Below, piece by piece: positions 19,219 to 29,107 of a stretch of DNA of 64,000 bases; positions within the stretch are counted from its first letter, which is position 1; each line of letters starts with the position of its first letter. The notes beneath the pieces are model-generated. The model ran no database searches, was not told the origin of the DNA, and saw nothing but the letters and a program-made list of their open reading frames with translations. A program made the position numbers and the translations under genes. The stretch is from Erythrobacter sanguineus. Its GTDB lineage: Bacteria > Pseudomonadota > Alphaproteobacteria > Sphingomonadales > Sphingomonadaceae. The stretch spans positions 62,001 through 126,000 of the forward strand of contig NZ_FRDF01000005.1 in the NCBI RefSeq assembly GCF_900143235.1. The letters run 5' to 3'.

Positions 19219-20691
19219 TTACCCTGCCTGATCCTGCTCTTGGGCAGCTTGTGCCTCGAGCCGGGCCAGAGCTTCATCCCGTCCCAGAAGGACCAGAACA
19301 TCGAAAATACCGGGTGAGGTGGTCGTCCCGGTCAGCGCCGCGCGCATCGGCTGCGCCAGCTTGCCGAGGCCCAATCCCAGATCCTCTGCCAGCGACTTCG
19401 TAGTGGCTTCGAGCGCTTCGCTTGTCCAGTCGTTTTCGGCACCCAGCCGGTCGCAAATTTTGCGCAAGGTGGTGCGTGCATCGCCATCGAGCAGCTGGGC
19501 GGCCTTCTCGGTCATTTCCAGCGGACGTTTTGCGAAAAGGAAGGTAGCGCCTTCAGTCACTTCGTTAAGGTTCTTTGCACGCACTTTAAGTACCGGCATG
19601 GCCCGCGCCAGCAAGCCTTCGTCGGCCGCATCGCCGATCCGCGCAGCCACCAGCGCCGCAAGCCGCGTATCGTCGGCCTCGCGCAGGTAATGGCCGTTGA
19701 GGTTCTCGAGCTTTTTCATGTCGAAGCGCGACGGGCTTTTGCCCACGCCATCAAGATCGAACAGCTCGACCGCCTCGGCGCGGGTGATTTCCTCACGGTC
19801 GCCGTGGCCCCAGCCCAGTCGCAGCAGGTAGTTGAACAGCGCTTCGGGCAGGATGCCGAATTCGTCGCGATAGGCCTCGACCCCCAACGCGCCGTGGCGC
19901 TTGGAAAGCTTCGCCCCGTCCGAGCCGTGGATCAGCGGAGTATGGGCATAGACCGGATCGGGCCACCCGGCCTCTCCGGTGTCCTTGGCGATTGCGTTCA
20001 TAGCGCGGATGATCGGCAGTTGGCGAAAGGCGTTATTGAGGTGATCATCGCCGCGGATCACATGGGTCACGCCCATATCGTGATCGTCCACCACCACCGC
20101 GAGCATATAAGTCGGCGTGCCATCGGCGCGCAGGATGATGTAATCGTCGATTTCCTCATTCCTGACCGTAACGGTGCCCTGCACCCGGTCATGGATGGTG
20201 ATTTCGCCTTCGTTCGGTGTCTTGAGGCGGATGGTGAAGGGCGCGCCTTCGGGTGCTTCGGAAGGATCGCGGTCGCGCCAGCGCCCGTCGTAACGCAAGG
20301 GCTTCTTGAGTGCGCGCTGTTCCGCACGCATGGATTCCAGTTCCTCGGTGGTGGCAAAGCACTTGTAGGCATGGCCCGCATCGAGCAGCTGCCAAGCCAC
20401 CTCGGCATGGCGTTCCGCCCGGTCGGACTGGAACAGCGGCGGCGCATCGTAATCCAGCCCGAGCCAGTCCAGCCCTTCGATGATCGCGTCAATCGCCTCC
20501 TGGGTGGAACGCTTGCGGTCAGTATCCTCGATCCTGAGCAACGTGCGACCGCCATGGTGACGGGCATAAAGCCAGTTGAACAACGCGGTCCGCGCCCCGC
20601 CGATATGCAGAAAGCCGGTGGGCGACGGGGCGAAACGGGTGACCACCTGTCTGGTGTCCTGATCACCGGTCACGCTGCTTTCGCTTGCCAT
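19219..20691 (-). CDS. gltX: Glutamate--tRNA ligase
   Basis: This is a 490-aa class I aminoacyl-tRNA synthetase that charges tRNA-Glu. The HIGH motif appears as [14 protein letters not shown] near residue 28, and the KMSKS motif as KLSKRHG around residue 255. The C-terminal helical anticodon-binding domain is complete. The start ATG at 20691 is divergent from comEC, with 77 bp between the starts. gltA follows immediately downstream, so gltX and gltA probably share a promoter. Confidence 0.96.
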   Translation of the reverse strand: MASESSVTGDQDTRQVVTRFAPSPTGFLHIGGARTALFNWLYARHHGGRTLLRIEDTDRKRSTQEAIDAIIEGLDWLGLDYDAPPLFQSDRAERHAEVAWQLLDAGHAYKCFATTEELESMRAEQRALKKPLRYDGRWRDRDPSEAPEGAPFTIRLKTPNEGEITIHDRVQGTVTVRNEEIDDYIILRADGTPTYMLAVVVDDHDMGVTHVIRGDDHLNNAFRQLPIIRAMNAIAKDTGEAGWPDPVYAHTPLIHGSDGAKLSKRHGALGVEAYRDEFGILPEALFNYLLRLGWGHGDREEITRAEAVELFDLDGVGKSPSRFDMKKLENLNGHYLREADDTRLAALVAARIGDAADEGLLARAMPVLKVRAKNLNEVTEGATFLFAKRPLEMTEKAAQLLDGDARTTLRKICDRLGAENDWTSEALEATTKSLAEDLGLGLGKLAQPMRAALTGTTTSPGIFDVLVLLGRDEALARLEAQAAQEQDQAG

Positions 20692-20768
20692 GGCGTATCA
20701 TTTCCTGTTCACTTTGAGCGGCTTGGGCGCTGACTTGATTTGGGCCTGGCCGGTCGGGGGACGAGCCG

Positions 20769-23021
20769 ATGCGCGATGTGCCGATCATTCCAATGGGAGA
20801 CGATCCCGGCAGCATGCCTGCCGCAAGCGTCGTATCGGCGCGGCCTTGGCAAAGCGGGGGCGGAATGTCCAGCGCTGGCAAGGGCGTATCGGGCAGGTTT
20901 GCCGACACGGCGGAGCGCTTTCTCGCCGACGCCGGGTTCGATCGCGGGCCGTGGCTGGCTGTGCTGTTCATGGCCGGTATCATGGTCTGGTTCATGCTGC
21001 CGGGGATGTGGCACTGGCTGGCGGCAATGGCCGCAGGGGGTGTTCTGGCGGCGGCGGGGCTGGCATTATGGCCGCCGGGGGGGGCCGGTGATGAGACGCG
21101 TGTCCGGCTCCGCCTTGCGATGATTGCCGCAGGGCTGGTGTTCGCCGCCGGGGTTGCGGTGATCTGGCTACGATCGGAGGTCGTCGGTGCCGAACCGATC
21201 GCTCACCCTCAGGTCGCGCTGCTGGTCGGCCATGTGCTCGAACGCGAGGACCAGCCCGCCGAGGGCCGAACCCGGCTGACGCTGGCCGTGCGCGGTGTCG
21301 ACAATCCTGAAGCCATAAAGGTGCGGATCAATGTGCCGTTGGAAGCGCTTGCCGGGGCTGAAGGGGTGCTGGCCGAGGGCAAGGTGGCCGAGGGCGCAGT
21401 GGTGCGGCTGCGTGCGCGGCTGATGCCGCCTGCCAGCCCGATGTTGCCGGGTGCCTACAACTTCGCGCGCGCAGCATGGTTCAAGGGGCTGGCTGCAACA
21501 GGTAGCGTCGTCGGCCCGGTTGAACTTGTCCGCGCGGCACCGACAAGCGGCGGGATCGCGACAATCCAGCGGGCCTTGTCGGCCCATGTCCGCGCGCGGG
21601 TCGATGGCTCGGCGGGTACCATCGCCGCCGCCTTTGCCAGCGGTGATCGCGGCGGCATTGCCCGCGCCGATGAAGAGGCGATGCGCGATGCGGGGCTTAC
21701 CCATCTTCTGTCGATCAGCGGGCTGCATGTCAGCGCGGTGATTGCGGCGGCCTATCTTGCGGTTCTGAAGTCGCTCGCCCTGTGGCCAGCACTGGCGCTG
21801 CGGGTGCGATTGCCGGTCATGGCGGCGGCAGGCGGGGCTTTGGCGGGGGTTGGGTACACTCTGCTGACCGGGGCCGAGGTGCCGACCGTGCGAAGCTGCG
21901 TTGCCGCCATGCTGGTGCTGATCGCGCTGGCGCTGGGACGTGACGCCCTGTCTCTGCGGATGGTGGCTGTAGCGGCGGGGTTCGTGCTGCTGCTATGGCC
22001 GGAGAGCGCGATTGGCCCGAGTTTCCAGATGAGTTTCAGCGCGGTGCTGGCGATCATTGCGCTTTCCACCAGCGCACCGGTGCGGGCATTTCTGGCGGCC
22101 CGCGAGGAAGCGTGGTGGACGCGGTTCGGGCGGCGGGTGGTGATGTTGTTTGTCACCGGTATGGTGATCGAACTGGCATTGATGCCGGTGGTGCTGTTCC
22201 ATTTCCATCGTGCCGGGCTTTACGGTGCATTTGCCAATGTGATCGCGATCCCGCTGGTTACCTTTGTCTCGATGCCGCTGATTGCCCTGGGCTTGCTGTT
22301 CGACCTTGTCGGAGCGGGCGCGCCGGTCTGGTGGCTGGTGGAGCGATCGCTCGATCTGCTGCTGGGGATCGCGCATTTCACCGCGAGCCAGCCAGGCGCG
22401 GTGAAGCTGATGCCGCAAATCGGCGATGTGGCGATCGCGCTGTTCGCGTCGGGCGGCTTGTGGCTGGCGCTGTGGAGTGGGCGGGCGCGCTTGTTGGGAC
22501 TGGTGCCGGTGATTGTCGCAAGCCTGATTACGGTTCTGACTCCGGTACCCGATCTGCTGGTGTCGGGCGACGGGCGACAAGTGGGCGTCACCATAACCGC
22601 AGCCGACGGCACGCGGCGGTTGCTGTCTTTGCGGGACAGCCGATCATCCTATGCGCGCGACAATCTCATTGAGCTGGCGGGGGTAAAGGGCGATCCGGTG
22701 CCGCTTGCAAAGTGGCCCGGCGCCCGCTGTTCCAGCGTTTTTTGCACGCTGGTGATCAATCGGGGCGGACGCGACTGGGCGATCCTGATGGCGCGCAGCC
22801 GTGATCGGGTGGAAGAACGCGCACTTGCGAGCGCCTGCGCCGAGGCCGATATCGTGATTGCCGACCGTTACCTGCCACGTTCGTGCCGCCCGCGCTGGCT
22901 GAAGGCCGACCGGCGGTTACTGACCGCCACCGGAGGGCTATCGATCGACCTTGATCGTCGGACTGTCACCACCGTGGCCCAGCGTGAAGGCGGGCATGGC
23001 TGGTGGCGCGGGGACGGTTAG
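20769..23021 (+). CDS. comEC: ComEC/Rec2-family DNA-uptake channel protein
   Basis: This 750-aa polytopic inner-membrane protein is predicted to move single-stranded DNA into the cytoplasm during natural transformation. It has an N-terminal soluble DUF4131-like part after the first helices. The Competence domain carries the hallmark HLLSISGLHVSAV near residue 315, then about ten helices. The C-terminal ~150 residues are soluble but show no HxHxDH metal motif, so this is a form without an active metallo-beta-lactamase domain. Starts at 20769, 20793 or 20814 are all possible. Confidence 0.88.
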   Translation: MRDVPIIPMGDDPGSMPAASVVSARPWQSGGGMSSAGKGVSGRFADTAERFLADAGFDRGPWLAVLFMAGIMVWFMLPGMWHWLAAMAAGGVLAAAGLALWPPGGAGDETRVRLRLAMIAAGLVFAAGVAVIWLRSEVVGAEPIAHPQVALLVGHVLEREDQPAEGRTRLTLAVRGVDNPEAIKVRINVPLEALAGAEGVLAEGKVAEGAVVRLRARLMPPASPMLPGAYNFARAAWFKGLAATGSVVGPVELVRAAPTSGGIATIQRALSAHVRARVDGSAGTIAAAFASGDRGGIARADEEAMRDAGLTHLLSISGLHVSAVIAAAYLAVLKSLALWPALALRVRLPVMAAAGGALAGVGYTLLTGAEVPTVRSCVAAMLVLIALALGRDALSLRMVAVAAGFVLLLWPESAIGPSFQMSFSAVLAIIALSTSAPVRAFLAAREEAWWTRFGRRVVMLFVTGMVIELALMPVVLFHFHRAGLYGAFANVIAIPLVTFVSMPLIALGLLFDLVGAGAPVWWLVERSLDLLLGIAHFTASQPGAVKLMPQIGDVAIALFASGGLWLALWSGRARLLGLVPVIVASLITVLTPVPDLLVSGDGRQVGVTITAADGTRRLLSLRDSRSSYARDNLIELAGVKGDPVPLAKWPGARCSSVFCTLVINRGGRDWAILMARSRDRVEERALASACAEADIVIADRYLPRSCRPRWLKADRRLLTATGGLSIDLDRRTVTTVAQREGGHGWWRGDG

Positions 23022-23051
23022 CGCCGTCCGCCCCGCGCGCCGCCTGCGCGA

Positions 23052-23738
23052 TCAATGATAGCGCCGCAGCAATCCGGCGAGCTTTCCCTGCACCTTGACT
23101 TCATCGGGCCGGTAGACCTGCGGTTCGTAGGCGCCGTTGGCCGGATCGAGCCGGACCATCCCGCTTTCCTTGCGCAGATATTTGAGTGTCGCTTCCTCTC
23201 CCCGCACCAGCGCCACCACAATCTCGCCGTCGCGGGCGGTTTCGGTGCGCCGGACGAGCGCGAAATCGCCATCGAAAATGCCGGCTTCGATCATCGAATC
23301 CCCGGACACTTCAAGTGCGTAATGCTCGCCGGGGCCAAGCAGGGCCGCCGGAACGGGCAGGGTGCTCTGGCCTTCAAGCGCCTCGATCGGGGCGCCGGCG
23401 GCGATCCGGCCGTGGAGCGGCAGTTCGATCACGTCATTGGCCGGTTCGGGCGCGGTGCGCGCCTGCGCGAGCGGCACGACATTACCCGCACCTGCACTGG
23501 ATGAGCGGGCAGCCGGGGTGGTATCGCCGGGCTGGCGGATCACTTCGAGCGCGCGCGCGCGGTTGGGCAGGCGGCGCAGGAACCCGCGTTCCTCCAGCGC
23601 AGAGATCAAGCGGTGCACGCCCGATTTGCTCTTCAGGTCGAGCGCTTCCTTCATTTCTTCGAAACTGGGCGAGATGCCGGTTTCTTCCAGCCGCTGCTGG
23701 ATGAAACGGATCAGTTCGTGCTGCTTTGCCGTCAGCAT
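23052..23738 (-). CDS. lexA: LexA repressor (SOS regulator)
   Basis: This 228-aa repressor has an N-terminal winged helix (residues 1-66, [14 protein letters not shown]) and a C-terminal S24 peptidase fold. The self-cleavage bond is A114-G115 ([10 protein letters not shown]), with nucleophile S148 (SGDSMIEAG) and general base K186 (ATLKYL). AAAGGAG precedes the ATG. The linker of about 35 residues is longer than in E. coli. A GTTC-N7-GTTC SOS box overlapping its own promoter (23872-23914) shows autoregulation. It converges with comEC. Confidence 0.97.
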   Translation of the reverse strand: MLTAKQHELIRFIQQRLEETGISPSFEEMKEALDLKSKSGVHRLISALEERGFLRRLPNRARALEVIRQPGDTTPAARSSSAGAGNVVPLAQARTAPEPANDVIELPLHGRIAAGAPIEALEGQSTLPVPAALLGPGEHYALEVSGDSMIEAGIFDGDFALVRRTETARDGEIVVALVRGEEATLKYLRKESGMVRLDPANGAYEPQVYRPDEVKVQGKLAGLLRRYH

Positions 23739-23871
23739 TGATCAAGTCTCCTTTGGTCGCATCAACACCCGCCCGCGCGGGCAAAGCGTGCCAATTTCCT
23801 GTGTGCGCCAACAGCCACCTGCCCGGAGGGCAACAGGAGCGTCAGGCGCAGGCCCCGCCCACCGATAAGGT

Positions 23872-23886
23872 GAACGAACAAGGAAC
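23872..23886 (-). promoter_or_regulatory. SOS box (LexA operator), alphaproteobacterial GTTC-N7-GTTC type
   Basis: Read on the minus strand the site is GTTCCTTGTTCGTTC, an exact match to the GTTC-N7-GTTC operator of alphaproteobacterial LexA. It overlaps the last base of the -10 hexamer and covers the likely transcription start, so bound LexA would block initiation. It lies 134 bp before the lexA start codon. Confidence 0.85.
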
Positions 23887-23914
23887 AATTAGGCAACCAT
23901 TAAGCACAAGTCAA
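23886..23914 (-). promoter_or_regulatory. Promoter of lexA
   Basis: On the minus strand TTGACT (23914-23909) and TAATTG (23891-23886) are separated by exactly 17 bases, a good housekeeping-type promoter. The SOS box begins at the -10 element. The leader to lexA would be about 140 bases. Strength and start site are inferred. Confidence 0.65.
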
Positions 23915-23941
23915 GCGCCACGCGCCGCAAACCCGCGCAAT

Positions 23942-25123
23942 TCAGCCGTTCTGGAGCGGGAACACCCGCAAGGCCTCGCCAAGCGATGCTGCCGGGGCTC
24001 CCGCGGGGCGGTCGATCAGACAATTGGCGAGGGCGAGCGCGGTCAGGGCGCTCGAATCCTGCGAACCGGCGAGGCGCACGCCTTGCCCGTCGCTCACCGC
24101 ACGCAGGAACTCGCGGCGCTTGCCCACGGCGGGCAAGGGTTGCGCCGCTGGCAGGGTGATGCTGCGCGGAAGCGGATCGGGACTGCCCATCGCCGCGCGC
24201 ACCAGCGGCAGGGCGAACAGGAAGGCGGTGACAAAACTCGATACCGGATTGCCCGGCAGGCCCAGCACAACCTGCGCGCCGCGCGTTGCCACCAGCAACG
24301 GCTTGCCCGGCTTGATTGCGACCTTCCAGAAGGCCGTCTGCGCGCCCCACTGGCCGAGCGCGGGCTTGATGAGGTCGTGATCGCCCACCGATGCTCCGCC
24401 CGATGTGATCAGGATATCCGCGTTTTCGGCCTGGGCCAGCGCGGCGGCAAGTGCAGCCATATCGTCACCAATGGGGCCGAGCCGGAGCACCTCGCAGCCC
24501 ACTGGCGCCAGCATTGCAGCGATCATCGCGCCGTTGCTGGCGGGGATCTGGTGAGGGGCGCAATTGGCCGGATCGGGGGCGAGTTCGTCGCCGCTGTCCA
24601 TCACCGCAACCCGCACCGGGCGCGCAGCGGCAAGTTGCCGATGCCCTGCGGCAAGCGCGAGGGCAATATGCCCTGCGGTCATCCGTGTGCCACGTGCTAG
24701 CACCACATCACTGGCCCGAAAATCGAACCCGCGCCGCCGGATATGCCGCCCGTGATCCGGGATGGCACTGGCTGTGACACGTCCATCAGCCATTGCGGCG
24801 TCTTCCTGCAACAGCACGCAGGTCGCGCCGTCGGGCACCACCGCGCCGGTCGATATCCGCACGCATTGTCCCGCTGTCAGCGCGTTGCCAAACGGTGATC
24901 CGGCGCGGCTCTCGCCGACCAGCGCCCATGGCCCGTTTCCGGGAGCAAGCGCATAGCCATCCATGGCAGAAAGATCGGCCGGAGGCTGGGTCCGGGCGGC
25001 GCGCACATCCTCGGCGGGGTAGCGGCCCAGCATGGCCTCAACCGGGACATTTTCGAGCGGCAGCACCGGGGCCAGCGCCAGCAGCCGGGCTTGCGCTTCC
25101 TCCAGGCCAAGCAGCGCGCTCAA
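23942..25123 (-). CDS. moeA: Molybdopterin molybdotransferase
   Basis: This 393-aa enzyme inserts molybdate into adenylyl-molybdopterin to make molybdenum cofactor. Family motifs are present: the N-terminal [27 protein letters not shown], the MoCF-fold [17 protein letters not shown] and [11 protein letters not shown]. The start is TTG at 25123, overlapping the moaC stop as TTGA, so it is coupled to moaC. A 203-bp gap holding the lexA promoter follows. The moa genes for step 1 and MPT synthase are not in this window. Confidence 0.95.
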   Translation of the reverse strand: MSALLGLEEAQARLLALAPVLPLENVPVEAMLGRYPAEDVRAARTQPPADLSAMDGYALAPGNGPWALVGESRAGSPFGNALTAGQCVRISTGAVVPDGATCVLLQEDAAMADGRVTASAIPDHGRHIRRRGFDFRASDVVLARGTRMTAGHIALALAAGHRQLAAARPVRVAVMDSGDELAPDPANCAPHQIPASNGAMIAAMLAPVGCEVLRLGPIGDDMAALAAALAQAENADILITSGGASVGDHDLIKPALGQWGAQTAFWKVAIKPGKPLLVATRGAQVVLGLPGNPVSSFVTAFLFALPLVRAAMGSPDPLPRSITLPAAQPLPAVGKRREFLRAVSDGQGVRLAGSQDSSALTALALANCLIDRPAGAPAASLGEALRVFPLQNG

Positions 25124-25620
25124 ACCGCGCTTGCCTTCCAGTCGCCCGACTTGCCGCCGGTCTTTTCGATCAGGCGCACTTCGGAAATGACCATGCCCTT
25201 GTCGATCACCTTGGCCATGTCGTAAATCGTCAGGAGTGCGATCGAAGCGGCTGTCATCGCTTCCATTTCCACGCCTGTCCGCCCTGTCAAAGAGGCGGTG
25301 GCCGTGGCCCGGATCGCTCCGGCCCCGTCGGCATCTTCATAGGTGAAATCCACGTTCACCGCCTCAAGGCCGAGCGGATGGCATAGCGGGATCAATTCGC
25401 CAGTGCGTTTGGCCGCCATGATCCCGGCGATACGCGCAGTGCCCAGCACATCACCCTTGGGCGCATTGCCAGCCCGGATCGCGGCGAGTGCCTCTGCCGA
25501 CATGGAGATGATCCCCGATGCGACCGCGCGGCGCCGGGTCGCTGGCTTGCCGCCGACATCGACCATGCGCGCTGCACCATCATCATCGAGATGGGTCAAT
25601 CGGGGATCGGTTTCGTTCAT
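25120..25620 (-). CDS. moaC: Cyclic pyranopterin monophosphate synthase
   Basis: This 166-aa enzyme acts after MoaA in molybdenum cofactor synthesis, forming cyclic pyranopterin monophosphate. The diagnostic segments [17 protein letters not shown] and [23 protein letters not shown], with active-site His and Lys residues (MAKVIDKGM), are all present. ATG at 25620 gives the normal length. The frame is open 15 codons further up, but that extension has no homologue-like sequence. A gap of 177 bases separates it from trpC upstream, so it may have its own promoter. Confidence 0.95.
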   Translation of the reverse strand: MNETDPRLTHLDDDGAARMVDVGGKPATRRRAVASGIISMSAEALAAIRAGNAPKGDVLGTARIAGIMAAKRTGELIPLCHPLGLEAVNVDFTYEDADGAGAIRATATASLTGRTGVEMEAMTAASIALLTIYDMAKVIDKGMVISEVRLIEKTGGKSGDWKASAV

Positions 25621-25797
25621 GTTGAAGCCCGCGATGCTTTCCGAAGCGGCGTGTAGGAGACACATGAGACACTGTTCAGGGCAAGAAATCCCGCCCGGTC
25701 GCCATCGGGTACGAGGCGAGCAGGCGGCAAGGGAATGAACATGGTCATGCGCCCGGTCTTGCCCGATTTTGCCGCTGTAGGACAGCCAGCGATTTGA

Positions 25798-26592
25798 TCA
25801 GGATTGGCCTTCGAGCAGGGCGCGGGTGGCTGCCGCGATATCGGGCTGGCGCATCAGGCTTTCCCCGACAAGGAAAGTGTGCACGCCCGAGGCGGCAAGA
25901 CGGGTGATGTCGGCATGGCTGTTGATGCCGCTTTCGCCCACCAGCAGCGTGCCTTCGGGTGCGAGCGGCGCGAGCCGTTCGGTGACGCAAAGCGACGTGG
26001 TGAAGGTTTTGAGATCGCGGTTGTTGACCCCGATCAGGCGGGATTTGAGCAACCGTGCAGCGCGCTCCATTTCAGCCTCGTCATGCACTTCGACCAGCAC
26101 GTCCATGCCGCATTCGGTCGCCGCCACCTCGATCTCGGCCATCAGCGTGTCATCCAGCGCGGCGACAATGATCAGGATCGCATCGGCCCCGATGGCCCGC
26201 GCTTCGAGGCATTGCCACGGATCGACCATGAAATCCTTGCGCAGCACCGGGAGGGCGCAGGCGGCGCGGGCCTGTATCAGGCAATCCTCGTGTCCCTGAA
26301 AATAGGGCGCATCGGTCAGCACCGAAAGGCACGTCGCGCCGCCCTGTTCATAGGCTGCGGCGTGTTCGGCGGGGCGGAAATCGTTGCGGATCAGACCTTT
26401 GGAAGGGCTCGCCTTCTTGATCTCGGCAATCAGCGCATAGCCTGAAGCGGCGCGGGCGCGCAGGGCGGCCTCGAACCTGCGCGGCGGTGTCTGGACGCGC
26501 GCGGCGGCGGCCAGTTGCTGTTCGCTGATCGCCAGCTTGCGGGCGGCGACAATTTCGCGCTTGGCGGCGCAGATTTCTTCAAGCTTGTTCAT
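25798..26592 (-). CDS. trpC: Indole-3-glycerol phosphate synthase
   Basis: This 264-aa (beta/alpha)8 enzyme converts CdRP to indole-3-glycerol phosphate in tryptophan synthesis. The catalytic pattern is complete: [12 protein letters not shown] (Glu, Lys), [12 protein letters not shown] (Lys), the later Glu in [11 protein letters not shown], and [10 protein letters not shown]. It follows trpD by 36 bases. It is monofunctional, with no TrpF domain fused. trpF, trpB and trpA are outside this window. Confidence 0.97.
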   Translation of the reverse strand: MNKLEEICAAKREIVAARKLAISEQQLAAAARVQTPPRRFEAALRARAASGYALIAEIKKASPSKGLIRNDFRPAEHAAAYEQGGATCLSVLTDAPYFQGHEDCLIQARAACALPVLRKDFMVDPWQCLEARAIGADAILIIVAALDDTLMAEIEVAATECGMDVLVEVHDEAEMERAARLLKSRLIGVNNRDLKTFTTSLCVTERLAPLAPEGTLLVGESGINSHADITRLAASGVHTFLVGESLMRQPDIAAATRALLEGQS

Positions 26593-26612
26593 CGTCTCAC
26601 TTCGTTGGCGAT

Positions 26613-26641
26613 TTAACGGGCCAGCGCATTAACGGGCCAGC
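26613..26641. repeat. 16-bp tandem duplication at the end of trpD
   Basis: TTAACGGGCCAGC occurs at 26613-26625 and again at 26629-26641. The second copy contains the trpD stop codon and the end of its coding sequence. The first lies just downstream of the gene. A slippage event probably duplicated the last codons and stop of trpD. Confidence 0.7.
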
Positions 26642-27621
26642 TCAATCCATTGTTCGAGCAGCGCCAATGCACGCCCGGAATCGAGCGCCTCTGCCGCCAT
26701 GCCAGCGCGATTCTGCCAATCGCTCCCGCGGTCCGCGACCAGCAGCGCGCCCGCCGCGTTGAACAGAACTGCATCGCGATAGGGACCGGGCGCGCCCATC
26801 AGCAGCGCCTTGAGCGCGGCAGCATTGTGCTGCGCGTCATCGCCGCGGATCGCCTCGATCGGCGCGTGCGGCAGGCCCGCTGCGCTGGCATCGACCCGCT
26901 CCATCGCAAAGCTCGTGCCGGTCACCACCGCGACTTCGTTGCCGCCCGCAAGGCTCAACTCGTCCAGCCCTTCATCGCCCGATACAATCAGCGACCGGCC
27001 AGTGCCAAGCCGCGCCAGCGCGCCAGCATAGATCGGAACATAGGCGGGCCGGGCAATGCCGATCAGCTGGCTTTTGACCTTGGCCGGATTGGACAGCGGC
27101 CCCATCAGGTTAAAGATCGTGCGCTTGCCGATCTTCTGGCGGATGGGCTGGATGCGCGCCATCGCCGGGTGGTGGTTCCTGGCGAACAGGAAACAGATGC
27201 CGATTTCGGCGAGGGTTCTTTCCGCAGTGCGCCCGGCGGCGTCCATATCAAGGCCCAAGGCTTCGAGCGTGTCCGCCGCTCCTGCCTTTGATGATGCCGC
27301 ACGGTTGCCATGCTTGGCGACCGGCACGCCGCAGGCCGCGACCACAAGGCTGACGGCGGTGGAGACATTGAGCGTATGGTGTCCGTCGCCCCCTGTGCCG
27401 CAAACGTCGATCGCGTTTTCGGGTGCGGTAATCGGAATCAGCCGCGCCCTGAGGGCCCGCGCAGCACCGGCGATTTCATCAGCCGTCTCGCCGCGTTCGG
27501 ACAGTGCGATAAGGAAGGTTTCGATGTCGGATTCTGAGGGCGCCCCATCAAGCAGCAGGCCAAACGCGGTTTCGGCCTCAGCCTCGCTCAGCGGCGTGGA
27601 AAGGTCAGGGAGCGTGCTCAT
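26629..27621 (-). CDS. trpD: Anthranilate phosphoribosyltransferase
   Basis: This 330-aa enzyme joins anthranilate to PRPP in tryptophan synthesis. The PRPP and magnesium-binding motifs are visible: [38 protein letters not shown] and the GDEGLDEL region. The ATG at 27621 overlaps the trpG stop (ATGA), which fits co-translation with the glutaminase subunit. The last codons and stop are duplicated just downstream. Confidence 0.97.
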   Translation of the reverse strand: MSTLPDLSTPLSEAEAETAFGLLLDGAPSESDIETFLIALSERGETADEIAGAARALRARLIPITAPENAIDVCGTGGDGHHTLNVSTAVSLVVAACGVPVAKHGNRAASSKAGAADTLEALGLDMDAAGRTAERTLAEIGICFLFARNHHPAMARIQPIRQKIGKRTIFNLMGPLSNPAKVKSQLIGIARPAYVPIYAGALARLGTGRSLIVSGDEGLDELSLAGGNEVAVVTGTSFAMERVDASAAGLPHAPIEAIRGDDAQHNAAALKALLMGAPGPYRDAVLFNAAGALLVADRGSDWQNRAGMAAEALDSGRALALLEQWIELAR

Positions 27622-28244
27622 GCGCCGAGCCTTGCGGGCAGCTTTGGTTCGATCCCGCAAACGCGCAGGAAATTGGCCAGCAGCGCGTGGCCATGTTCGG
27701 TGGCGATGCTTTCGGGATGGAACTGCACGCTGTGGATCGGCCGGCTTTCATGCCGGAAGCCCATCACGCTGGCCTGGCCCGCGCCCGGCGTTTGCGCATG
27801 GGCATTGGCGATCAGCACGTCCGGCATGTCGACCACTTCAAGGCTGTGATAGCGCGTGGCGATGAAGGGCGAGGGCAGCCCGGCAAACACTCCGGTCCCG
27901 TCATGCGTGACTGGAGAGGTCTTGCCATGCATCAACCCGCCGCGCACCACGCGCCCGCCGAAATGCTGGCCGATCGCCTGATGGCCCAGACACACGCCCA
28001 TCAAGGGCTTGCCCGCATCCGCGCAGGCGGCGACCAGATCAAGGCTGATCCCGGCCTCGTTGGGGGTGCAGGGGCCGGGCGAGATCAGGAAGCCCGCGGC
28101 ATTCGTCCGCAGCGCCTCGGCAGCGGTAAGCGCGTCGTTGCGCTCCACGCGCACCTCCGCCCCCAGTTCCATCAGGTAATGGACGAGGTTGAAGGTGAAG
28201 CTGTCGTAATTGTCGATGACAAGGATCGTGCCGGAAGGTGTCAT
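27618..28244 (-). CDS. trpG: Anthranilate synthase component II (glutamine amidotransferase)
   Basis: This 208-aa class I amidotransferase supplies ammonia to TrpE. The catalytic Cys is C85 ([11 protein letters not shown]), and the His/Glu pair is in [13 protein letters not shown]. The oxyanion loop [11 protein letters not shown] is present. It starts at ATG 28244, overlapping the stop of the glycosidase gene (ATGA). It may serve both TrpE and PabB, as is common where a single trpG exists, but that is not visible here. Confidence 0.96.
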   Translation of the reverse strand: MTPSGTILVIDNYDSFTFNLVHYLMELGAEVRVERNDALTAAEALRTNAAGFLISPGPCTPNEAGISLDLVAACADAGKPLMGVCLGHQAIGQHFGGRVVRGGLMHGKTSPVTHDGTGVFAGLPSPFIATRYHSLEVVDMPDVLIANAHAQTPGAGQASVMGFRHESRPIHSVQFHPESIATEHGHALLANFLRVCGIEPKLPARLGA

Positions 28245-29107
28245 TGGGCGGCTCCTTCGCGTTTTGTCACCACGATGATCGGGCCCACGCGGCCGCCATC
28301 CATGCGGCCGCCTTGCTGTTCGTTGGCAGGATCCCACAACGCGGACACCTGCCCATCGAGATAGAGCGCATTGCTCACCTTCAATTCGTCACGGAAATAG
28401 CGCGCCAGCTGTCCGAAGCTGAGCGGTGCATCGGCGATGACGAAGTGGGCGCGGCCTGTCTGGTCCACGCCCACGCCATTGCGGATGGCGCGCGAAGGGC
28501 CATTCTCCTGAATGGCAGGGTGCAACTTGCCATCCACCACCAGCATCGGGCCGGACTGGGTGCCGAACTGCGGGCGGTCGCTGACTGTGGCAAAGAAGGC
28601 ATCGCTCGCCAGCACCCGCCACGTGCCGCCGGTGCCGAAGAACACCCCGTTGGGCTTCATGTAGAAATTGCCGTCACCGTCGCTGCGGTTCAGCTCGGAC
28701 AGACGCTCGCCATTTTCGACGTAATATCCGATCGCCTTCAGGTCATCGCCATAGATCCCGCCGTTGATGGCAAAGGCGATGGTGGCGGCATCGGCGCTGG
28801 CGGCAAAGGCGGCAAGCGAACCAAAAGGCTGCCCGCCAGCAGGCGCGTTTGCCATGGCGATGCGGTGCGTGGCCGGATCGGCGATGCAATGGGTGATCGG
28901 CACTTCCTCGAACACAGCACTGCGGCAGGCGGAATCCACCGCCGCGACGCTGGGCGTGGGCGTGGGCGTGGGCGCAGGAGGAACGATTTCCTCCGGCGGC
29001 GTCGATCCATCAAGATGCGCCCGCACCACTGGTTCGCCCGCGGGCGGATCGGAACAGGCGGCAAGAGCGAGCAGCAAGCTTGCGGCAAGGGCAGCGGCGC
29101 GGATCAT
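28241..29107 (-). CDS. Phosphodiester glycosidase (DUF2233/NAGPA family) lipoprotein
   Basis: This 288-aa protein begins [20 protein letters not shown], a lipoprotein signal with the modified cysteine in LAAC, followed by a Pro/Thr repeat linker (PTPTPTPS). The mature part has the family features [31 protein letters not shown] and the late [12 protein letters not shown]. Members resemble the uncovering enzyme that hydrolyses GlcNAc-phosphodiesters; the bacterial substrate is unknown. It overlaps trpE upstream and trpG downstream by four bases each, so it is embedded in the trp operon. Confidence 0.85.
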   Translation of the reverse strand: MIRAAALAASLLLALAACSDPPAGEPVVRAHLDGSTPPEEIVPPAPTPTPTPSVAAVDSACRSAVFEEVPITHCIADPATHRIAMANAPAGGQPFGSLAAFAASADAATIAFAINGGIYGDDLKAIGYYVENGERLSELNRSDGDGNFYMKPNGVFFGTGGTWRVLASDAFFATVSDRPQFGTQSGPMLVVDGKLHPAIQENGPSRAIRNGVGVDQTGRAHFVIADAPLSFGQLARYFRDELKVSNALYLDGQVSALWDPANEQQGGRMDGGRVGPIIVVTKREGAAQ

